Assembly: GCA_030762175.1 (NCBI GenBank)
Contig: CM060831.1
Location: 81,152,001-81,216,000, forward strand
DNA length: 64,000 nt
From: Metallyticus violacea
Taxonomy: Eukaryota > Arthropoda > Insecta > Mantodea > Metallyticidae
Direction: 5' to 3'
The notes below the pieces were generated by a model, which saw only the letters and a program-made list of their open reading frames with translations, did not search any database and was not told the origin of the DNA. Both the position numbers and the translations under genes were made by a program. Positions 55,876 to 64,000 of this stretch are shown one piece after another (positions within the stretch are counted from its first letter, which is position 1; each line of letters begins with the position of its first letter).

Positions 55876-57345
55876 AAAGGGAGCAGCAGTTCACTTGCCC
55901 TGCCTAACATAAAAGGTATCTTGAATGTTTATTGCTTCCCTGGTAATTAGCCTCTGCAGCAAACATTTTGGTATTTCTATTCAATGGAACCTTTGTACAT
56001 TTCAAATATACACTGTGAGACATTGTGCTGAGGAAAATAAATGAAATACATATATAAACTTAATCTAAGCAACAATACATAATATGCATACATATGCTTA
56101 ATTCAGATGGTAATAATAATTGTCTAGAGGGTTCGAGTCGGGGGAGCTCCCATCTCAATCTACAATATAGTTGTATGTGATTGTGAACATGATTCCTGGA
56201 TACATGCATTTGGTAAACACAGCTGAGAGGATGCTGCAATTAGTTTTGTTTTCTCCCAGTGTGTTTTGCCTGTTGGTGAACTCGCCACTCGTTAGCCAGC
56301 TATCTGGGTCTGGTTATTAGCAGGAGTAAAACAATAAAACAAGCTAGCCTTACATGGCACTGCATAAGAAAAACTCAGCGCCACGTGGAAAGTATCACTG
56401 ATCACATGGCAGAATCTATATATGTTATATCGTAAATATGCAAACACTAAAACCAACCATAATAGCATATTCTGATATGTAAGGGGCACAAAATAGGAAC
56501 CAACACATAGCTTTGTTATGGCACTGTCTTTATCCATCACTCATGATTTAAGGCATTATATCACAGATTTTTTAAATAAGGGCAGTTTTTCCTCTTTAAT
56601 GTCAGGGATTTCAGTACTATTGAATTGGCCAAAGGCAAGGCTGTCTATTAATAAAATACTACAGGAGAAACAAACATTTTATATGAAAAGAAATGAATCA
56701 ACTATACTTTTTTACATCAAAGACATTACAAAATCTATCTTTTTAATATGCAAAGAAATTATAGATGGTTACAACATCCACTGGTTGAAATTAAAGACTC
56801 AGATTTTAGGCAACTAAATTAGCAGAAATTAAATTTAATTGTTCCATAAATGGAAGACTCTTAAAAATGACATTTGTCATTCCTTCCTCATGGCTGCTGC
56901 CATAAGCATATACTGAAGCACTGGAAATATTTAAATCAAAATATGAAAGACTATAATATAAGTGTATAGCATAGTGGACCAATTCCACTATCTTGAATTG
57001 CACTTTACCTTGTGATGTTATTTTAAGATAAGATATATTGTTCTTTTTTGTGTTACATATATAGTTTTGTCATACACACCAGACTTTAATAATGTTATTT
57101 TATGTACCAAATTTTATATAAATTTTTTTCTCTTTAAAGAAAGTGGCATTTGGCCATCTATGGCTCTCAGCCCTTCAATTTTAGTTTTTATTGTTGTGGC
57201 TACTATATAAAAAAAATGGAAAATGTGCTGATTGCTTTTTATTGTTTTAAATATTACAAAATGAAACAGGATTTTAGTCTTTAGTAGCTTTTAAAATATT
57301 GTATTTTTTCTTGTTGCTATATCTTGTTAATTTCATTTTCCGCAG
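55876..57345. other. End of BLMH intron 3, no recognised gene
   Basis: About 56230-56340 resembles 45850-45960 (taatcagttttgttttgcc, ttagccacccagacagctc versus diverged forms), suggesting a shared unnamed repeat. The intron ends with a good acceptor tttcattttccgcag at 57331-57345. Confidence 0.45.
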
Positions 57346-57438
57346 ATAGAACGATGTAACTATTTCCTCCATAATATAGTAAAAACTGCTGAAGCCAATG
57401 AACCAGTTGATGGTAGGCTAGTTTCCTTCCTTCTTCAG
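57346..57438 (+). CDS. BLMH: Bleomycin hydrolase exon 4
   Basis: Residues 108-138. Acceptor ccgcag ends at 57345; donor CAG|gtaaga starts at 57439. It encodes IERCNYFLHNIVKTAEANEP and VDGRLVSFLLQ, matching the (V)ERC.(F)FL...V.TA...EP.DGRLV.FLL segment that directly follows DK of exon 3 in animal bleomycin hydrolases. Phase 0 at both ends preserves the frame across the 19-kb intron. The next expected segment (N-terminus of the G-G-Q-W-D-M region) is not found before the window ends, so intron 4 exceeds 6.5 kb. Confidence 0.95.
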
Positions 57439-57599
57439 GTAAGATTTTGGATCTTAAGTTGTTATTGGAAGTTATTTTTATATACAGAGCCATCATTTGA
57501 ATGTGTGGCCAGCTTAACAGGGATTTTCTTGCCCTGTTTCTAACTGGTTCTGTTCCCCCTCCATTTTCCCATCACTCTGTATGCTGACTAATCAGTTGT

Positions 57600-58235
57600 G
57601 AGTCCTCCACGTTTTTCAGTGTTATAGTGTGTTAGAGCTGTAATAATGCCAAAAGGTCTGTATACTTTAGCGCACTAAATCTTTTATGTATGATTCCTAT
57701 GTAACAATAAACTGTAGAGAAGCAAGACGGCAGCTTATAGACAGATTCCCTGCTGATCATGCGCCTCACAGAGAAATGGTTTGTAATCTTGGAATAGATT
57801 TAGGGAAACTGTATCTGTTCTTGATGAGATATCAAAAGTACAATCATGTGTTCTTACAGAGGAAAGACTCTTTGACATCAAGAAAAGTTAGAATGAAGTC
57901 CAAAGAAATCTCTGAGAAAGCTTGCGCAAGAATCAGGAATTTTGCAAACCTCGGCATGGAATGCCACTAAACTTTTAAAATTAAAACCCTATAAGATAAC
58001 TTCATTTCAGGAATTGCAACAGTCAACAATGTGAGTAGAGTTAATTTCTGCAATTGCATGTTGGATAATGTTAATGTTCTAATAACCTTTTTTACAGATG
58101 AAGCATGGTTTTATTTGCATAGCTATATAGTGACACAAAACAATAGATACTGGAGAGCAGATCAAAATGCCATTATATGACCAAATAGTGTTTGGTGCAC
58201 TATGAATGCATACAGAAATTATGCTCTTGAATTTA
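57600..58235 (+). pseudogene. IS630-like transposase relic in intron 4
   Basis: The frame 57686-57970 contains YVTINCREARRQLIDRFP and a helix-turn-helix-like stretch (VRMKSKEISEKACARIRN). The sequence then continues in broken frames with TFKIKTL, SFQELQQS and FFTDEAWFYLHSYI (first catalytic Asp, about 58100), then NNRYWRADQN. This order matches the insect transposase type with FFTDEAWFHLSGY. The C-terminal half is lost. Confidence 0.8.
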
Positions 58236-59221
58236 AGTGGCTATGAATATCTGACTTTACCTGCAAATAGCTTGCTTCCCAATGCCAAGTAAATCCCCAT
58301 TAAGCTGGCCATGCATCCAAATAAGAGCTCTATAATTGCATAATATTTGATACTTCTGCATTTTAATTAATGAAGATATGCTGAATTCCTTTCACAGTTG
58401 GATATTCTATATATATTTCATATGAGCTGAAAAATTTAACATTGTTGCTATTTTATCACCTGGAGATAATAGAAAAAATGAAAGGGAGCTTGAAAAATAG
58501 GTCTTGAATTAGATAGTCCACAGTATCATACAGGCCTGATTATATACATTTTTGTGTGCTTCACAGTTCTGTGTGTCCAATTCTCCTTCCTGCTTACCAT
58601 TAATTTCAAATGTGCATGCATGTGCATTAAATCTAAATAGGCTGTGACTAAAATATTTGTACAAGCCATAGTGTTGCATAGCTAACAATAAAAAGAGACT
58701 ATAAAAACGTGTATTTGGAAATGCTGAATTATGAATTAATTACACCCAAAATTTTATATTTAACACTTCTATTGCAAAATACAATCCTATAGATAATTTT
58801 ATTGTCTATTTAGTTAATCTGTTAAATGAGACAACTGACTGTAATTACACTTTGAAGATGGCCATGAATTGTTGAAGAAAGCTGTTTAAATATTTGTAGT
58901 TAAATTCCTATGTTGCAAAGGAAATTTGTTTAAGAATCATAGTTTACTTTGTACAATAGACTTTCTGATGGGTCTGCAATAAACATAATCATGTGGCTTA
59001 TGCTTGACAGGACTCCAGCACATTTTTATGATGTAATCCATGCTATCTATAATACACGATAGCATGTTTTCCTAACCATAATCCATAGACTATAATTTAG
59101 AAACTTAAGTTTATTCATTTGCAGCCTTCTTTTGACGTTTTAAAAAGTGCAAAGTGTCCAATGAAGCAGGTGCAAAGCATTTTCAGCTCTTGCTATGAAT
59201 TATGAATAAATAAACAATGGT
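58236..59221. other. No recognised feature
   Basis: AT-rich sequence in BLMH intron 4. Confidence 0.4.
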
Positions 59222-59940
59222 AATGAATTTGTTCACTGGGGATAAAGTAATCCCAAACTCTCGGAGTATTTTCTGGAATTTTTTGGTGGCTCAAGGATGA
59301 TAAGTAAATTTCTTATGAATGGTAGTTTCTTTTTTGCCGACACTGTTGTAACCTTTTTAATCTCCTCTCTTGTTTGAATTTCTTGATTTTCTTGTCTACT
59401 ACAGTGAACAAATTCAGCCTAAATTATCTGCTCAACTTCGGTGATAATGATAAATTACCTAATGAGAAAAAGCCAGGAATATATCAAATCAATTGTACAG
59501 ATTGTAACAAAGTATATATTGGCAAAACAAAAAGAAACATTGGAATTAGGCTAAAGGAACAATGGAAAAACATCAGGTACAATCAGATAGATTAATCAGC
59601 GGTTGCACATTACTTTTGGAGAGATTAACATGATATAGAAATGGAAGTCAAATTATTGAAAATAATAGATAGGCCCTTGGAGCTGGGAGTACGGGAAAAG
59701 ATTTTTATAAAAAAAATATGAAGATAAGGTTATGAACTTCAAGGACCCAACAGAAGACACATTAATCCAAAAGTTCATAAAATGTCCACAAGAGCTACAC
59801 CAGGTCCATTTAACCAACAACAAACCTGACAGTCTATACATAGATGATGATGCAGGTGAAGGCCTGTGAAACATTTCTGTGTAATTCAATGTTAAGTAGA
59901 GCATAAGAGTATTAAATTGACCTACTGTCCGATTAAGAAT
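59222..59940 (+). mobile_element. PLE with 5' inversion
   Basis: The plus part (59404-59935) encodes NKFSLNYLLNFGDNDKLPNE, then KKPGIYQINCTDCNKVYIGK and TKRNIGIRLKEQW (GIY-YIG), followed by broken C-terminal blocks and a decayed hammerhead (ATGATGA, CAGG/CCTG stem II, GAAAC; 59855-59881). The preceding 182 bp (59222-59403) are in minus orientation and encode the protein segment that should come directly before it (KKFKQERRLKR ... SPVNKF-like). The phrase gtgaacaaattca is present at both breakpoints. It is the same family as 19.5-20.2 kb. Confidence 0.8.
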
Positions 59941-59946
59941 AAGTTG

Positions 59947-59947
<1 letters not shown>

Positions 59948-59978
<31 letters not shown>

Positions 59979-59980
59979 TA
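59948..59980. repeat. (TTA)n microsatellite
   Basis: Trinucleotide repeat immediately downstream of the PLE. Confidence 0.95.
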
Positions 59981-60576
59981 CTTAAGAAATTAACAATTTT
60001 CTTAATTTGCAGCCATAATACACCTCAAAAAGCTTTTATGTGAAATCACTTCTTCTTTTTGACCAATCACAAGTGTCTGAATAACAACTTTTCTTGTTAA
60101 TAAACTTTTAAAATAGACAAAATATTGAGAGGATTTACACATTATCTACTACATTCCTCTCTTTTTGACTTTTGTTGAATGATGCTTGAAATATTATATC
60201 TTCAAAAAATTGGTTTATTGAATGTTATCTTAATAGCAGTATTGTGAATATTTCAGTTATCTCTTGTGATTATTATTTTAACAGTTCCCTGATCCCTTTG
60301 GCATAGAAAGAAGTGGGTTACTGTCATAACCAATGCAGTGCCTCTTGTAGTGCTTCATCCATGTGTAAATGCTTCCCTCATATAGGTTCTTAAGGGGCTC
60401 AAAACAAGTTGTAATCACTGAGGGCTAAGTCTGGAACATGGCAGGCACAAAGCAGATCCTCTCAGTGCATGTTGGCTAAAGAGGGCATTATCATGGAGAA
60501 GACTGACATGTTCAGACGACATTCCAGGTCTTTTCTTCAAATAGTATTTCAGATGATACCCTTCCATAACAGCAGG
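59981..60576. other. No recognised feature
   Basis: AT-rich sequence in intron 4. Confidence 0.4.
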
Positions 60577-60714
60577 TACCGCCACAGGCCTCTGTCATTT
60601 AGTTCTTCCTTTAAAAAATATACTCCTTTCCCAATTTATCATTTCATCTCATGTATCATCAGTGTCCACCACATGTGGTGCCTCAGTATAAAAAACGGGT
60701 ATTAATTGGGATCA
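60577..60714 (+). repeat. SINE-A with large internal deletion
   Basis: The first bases accgccac are joined to the 3' third of the family (cctttcccaatttatcattt, gtgtccaccacatgtggtg, aaaaaacgggtattaa). The tRNA boxes and central body are missing. Confidence 0.75.
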
Positions 60715-60721
60715 ATAAAAC

Positions 60722-60958
60722 AGCGGCAGGTTCATAGTCTTATGGTCAGCATATCTGCTTGCAATTCCAGAAGTGTCGGGTTTGAATTCCATAAGGTCAG
60801 TTGCTTGGGTAAGGTTTTTTTCCAGACTTTTTCCTTACCTTGAAAAGGTGAATGCTAGGTAACTTTAAATGTTGTGAACTCCAGGCTCTATTATACACTA
60901 ATTTCATCATTTATTTATTGTCTATTTAAAAGTGTAGTAAAGGACATTAAACAAAAAA
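60722..60958 (+). repeat. SINE-C, tRNA-derived
   Basis: Box A-like tcttatggtcagcatatctg and box B-like gggtttgaattcc are 40 bp apart. The body includes aaggtttttttccagacttt, and the 3' end is agtaaaggacattaaac followed by A8. The ccag/gttttt and attaaac phrases echo SINE-A. It occurs only once in this window. Confidence 0.7.
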
Positions 60959-61002
60959 AAGCAACATCTTTTAGATAATCCGTTCAACATATGCATTATT
61001 AT

Positions 61003-61790
61003 TACGCCACTTGCCAGGCGCAGGACTATTTCACCAGGCAAGCTGCATGCCCTCGGACAATTGGAAATCAGCACCAACACACACCAGCTTGCCCTATCCA
61101 CCACCAGCTCCCAATTAACTTCATCAGTGCTGAACTGCACACCACTCCAACTGTGAACTTACCTAACCTACAGGAATCAAACTAAGTACAACGTTCAGCA
61201 CATGACCACACAGCAACTAAGTCTATTCAACAAGATTCAGGAAGCCACAACCTTCACCTAAATGCATTAGAAGAAGCACTGGCAGAACATCATTTACTCC
61301 AAACCACATTTGCAACACTAAACATGCAGGCCCACAAGCTTGCAGAGGTCATCACCCGCCAAAAGTTCGATGTCATCAGACCCATTCGCAAAACAACAGT
61401 CACTTCAGCAACGCACATCACTGAATTACTCCAAGTAGCATCATAGCGCCTGAACAACACCGACCAACACCTACTTCACAGCACACAACTAACAACCTTG
61501 CAAAACAAATTAATGACTTATAACAGGAACATACAAAGAAATATTGGATCATTTCTGCTCATCTGGTAGAGACACCTTCTTACATCTCCTTGAACTGAAC
61601 ACGAATTTTGACCAAATCCAGCAACAACTCAATCCAACCATATTGCCAGCAGAAGAATGCACATTATCACATGGCACACTACAACTAGAAACAAGACCAT
61701 CTGCCTCACGGATGCTGCAAGTCAAACACCTCCAGCAACATCTGTAGGAACACTTACAACTCAAACTAAAAGTCAGCATTTTAAACATTG
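61003..61790 (+). other. A+C-rich decayed coding stretch
   Basis: About 800 bp with strong strand asymmetry (A and C rich on +), unlike the AT-rich flanks, with Thr/Gln/His/Leu/Asn-rich frames broken by few stops. Readable blocks: NPLE-type leader absent; LNALEEALAEHHLLQTTFAT, LNMQAHKLAEVITRQKFDVI and a leucine-rich LTTLQNKLMTYNRNIQRNIG (helical). It could be a retroelement gene relic (gag- or env-like by composition) or a low-complexity host relic. I cannot assign a family. Confidence 0.4.
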
Positions 61791-64000
61791 ATGATAAAAG
61801 ATATCTCAGGTCTGCTCCTTCCTACCGGATTTGGTATTTTCTGTGTTTGCCAATATAATTTTCTTGCATTCTGCAGTTTATCTTTAACTTATTTTCATAA
61901 TATAATTTAACTAAGTCAAATTCAACTAAACCATGGTAGTAAACATAAGAAGGTTGAATTTTCTTGAAAAATTCAATCAATAGGGTATGCTCTACTTGAA
62001 ACACTAAACAATCCTGAAAAAAATATCTTTGGCAAGAGAATAAATAAGTAGTTTATTTATAGTAATATTTATGTGATCATTAGATCACCATATGATAATG
62101 GAGAAGAAGACTCAATATAAGACTGTGCATTGAATTTGAAAATCCACACCTTTGTGGTGTGTATGATATATTTATCATGCAATATGTGAAAAGCTTTACT
62201 TGAAGCAGTGCTTGAACCAGGTTATTTCAACATTAGGGGTACCGATATCTTCACAGCAGTGGAGAAAATAGTTTTTACATGAAGGATATCAGATTTGCTT
62301 TAGATAATTAAAGAGTATTTTTTCAAAACTCGATAAATGCAGAATATTGAATTTTTCAGGAAATGCGGTTTTTTAATTTTCACCTAGAGAGAAAGATGTT
62401 AGACGAATTTAATATTTTCTCCAGTATTAGATCCTACTGATTTAAATAAAATGCCCTAGTGAGATATATTGAAACAAAAGTTGCACTATGGAAGATTACA
62501 AGATGATTTATTCAGATTTTTTTCAAAAGTCCATAAATGCATAAGAGAAAAAATTTCTAATTATGTGCTACTGTATTTTTTAATTTATATACAGTTATTT
62601 ATTATTACAATAATTCCCATGCATAAGTAAGTTTTAGAGTTTATTATTTGCCTGCATTATACTTATTACAAACTAAACATTTATGTTTTTGAATTTAGTT
62701 TTGTTAATTTTATTGAGAACAAACATAATAACAAAATTACAACACAAAAAGAATAATATGTTAACATGCAATGATTTACTCATCCTTAATAATGCATACA
62801 GTACAATCATCTAAGCTATTACAATTATTGTATCATTTATACAATATTGAACATTCCTAGCCTCATATCTAGACATTGTCAGATTTGTTGTTGTCTCCTA
62901 GAACATCTCTGTAGAATTCAATTGCATCCGGTACTTCAAAATAATTTAATAGTGCAGAAAATAAAAGGATGATATTTTGCTTTGGTAGAACTATGGACAA
63001 CAGTAGTGCTGAATGACATGGTTTCCTCTGAATCTCCGAAGTAAGTGCTTTTTACTGGTGCACTAACATTGTTCTTTACTTTCTTGAATGAGATGACTTG
63101 CTGACTATTAATTTTGAATAGTAACCATGGTTTTATAATTTCTGTGCACTATCTTATAGGTTTTTAGGGTGCTGCGTTCTTTCAAGATGTCATAATATTC
63201 TTTAGAAGACAGGATACTTTTTTTTTTTTTTTTTTTCGTATTTCTCAGTTTCACCAAAGACTCGGTCTGGAGTCATGCAGTTATTTCCATGGATTGGAAA
63301 GAAATGAATATTCTTGAATCTTGAACTCTTTCCCAAGATGCTATAGGTACGTCAGAAAGAAAATTCATCACAGTCGACACATCTTCTTAAAGACTATGTT
63401 TTCAGTCAGGTATGTTTTGCTCAGCATAGATTATATAATCATGCTTGCCTAGCATAGAAAATTTCACTCTTTGACAGTTTTGGAAGTGACTGGTTTTGCT
63501 GTATATTCAAGGCAATCTTAATGACATCTGAATTTTCTATAAAAATACTTTGCACAAATTTATGCAATCTGTGACTAGTTCCTCTGATTTTATTTTCACA
63601 AGACCAACCTTTCAAGAGGAGCATGTATCAGAATGGGGAGTCTGAAATGATAGATTAAAATATTTATAGAATACATTGTTGCATTTTGATAAAGAGTAGT
63701 TGGAAGGGAGGCACCCATCTTGTCTCTAGATCTTCTGCAACCCAAACACCACTTTCAGAGTCACTGGAATCACCATTCATTCTGATTTAACTAAACATGT
63801 AAAGGCAACTGCACCATTGGTACTTGTCTAAAACTAATCTGGAAAAATGTTGACAACAATGAAATCTGGCTGCGGGATTATAAGCAGCCAATCAAAGAAG
63901 AAACATTGTTATAATAATTAGTAACAGCATAAACTACTCTCAGCCTATACTTTATATGTATATTCATATAATTAGCATGGGGTAGTATATTCAGATGTTT
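61791..64000. other. No recognised gene to window end
   Basis: AT-rich BLMH intron 4 sequence with a T-run at 63216-63237. The minus strand from about 63790 down to 62880 reads as open blocks separated by stops (SDSESGVWVAEDLETRWVPP; frame 63439-63624), suggesting an old coding relic, but no motif is recognised. I looked for BLMH exon 5 and did not find it. Confidence 0.4.

Noticed and set aside
57439..64000. Search for BLMH exon 5
   Set aside because: No block resembling the next conserved segment in any frame; it must lie beyond the window.
1..64000. CRISPR arrays, bacterial operons, rRNA genes
   Set aside because: No regularly spaced direct repeats with unique spacers, no Shine-Dalgarno operon layout and no rRNA-like segment; the window is eukaryotic.

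Overview
This is a eukaryotic, AT-rich, intron-containing window dominated by transposable elements. The only host gene I can support is the 5' part of a bleomycin hydrolase (BLMH) gene on the + strand. Its four exons are at 37510-37519, 37862-38019, 38104-38256 and 57346-57438, and the gene runs off the right edge. GT-AG introns, and abundant mariner, Tc1/IS630-type, hAT-like, non-LTR, tRNA-SINE and EN+ Penelope-like elements (PLEs), point to an animal and most probably an arthropod. I cannot name the species.

Layout. 1-37 kb holds no recognised host gene. It contains a non-LTR retrotransposon RT relic (1.5-2.9 kb), PLE relics (3.8-4.4, 5.7-6.9, 8.6-9.3, 14.1-14.7, 16.9 and 19.5-20.2 kb), PLE-derived fold-backs (7.2, 11.0, 17.2 kb), a Tc1-like relic (15.1-16.1), an IS630-like relic (17.6-18.7), a mariner relic carrying a captured piece of another mariner (22.0-23.1) and a structurally complete mariner with TIRs and TA duplications (24209-25489). 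Further right are a diverged tandem array (26.4-27.8), an inverted-repeat element (30.0-30.6), transposase, hAT and endonuclease relics (31.2-35.2), and an unassigned broken coding stretch (35.7-36.15). BLMH exons 1-3 follow within 750 bp. Intron 3 is about 19 kb and is filled with PLE composites, SINEs and DDE transposons, several with intact target duplications. Exon 4 lies at 57.35 kb, followed by further relics in intron 4.

Two tRNA-derived SINE families recur. I call them SINE-A (7 copies or fragments) and SINE-B (6 copies). Two further tRNA-like elements occur once each.

The most interesting signal is in the PLEs. Seven PLE 3' ends carry a hammerhead-ribozyme core (CTGANGA box, hairpin, GAAA, short mostly self-complementary stem III). 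All seven have the same extra U before stem II. In three copies the UGA stop of the GIY-YIG ORF lies inside the ribozyme box. At least three PLE insertions are inverted, 3'-ends-out composites bounded by 11-15 bp target duplications, so each looks like one integration event. A further PLE (59.2-59.9 kb) has an in-place 5' inversion.
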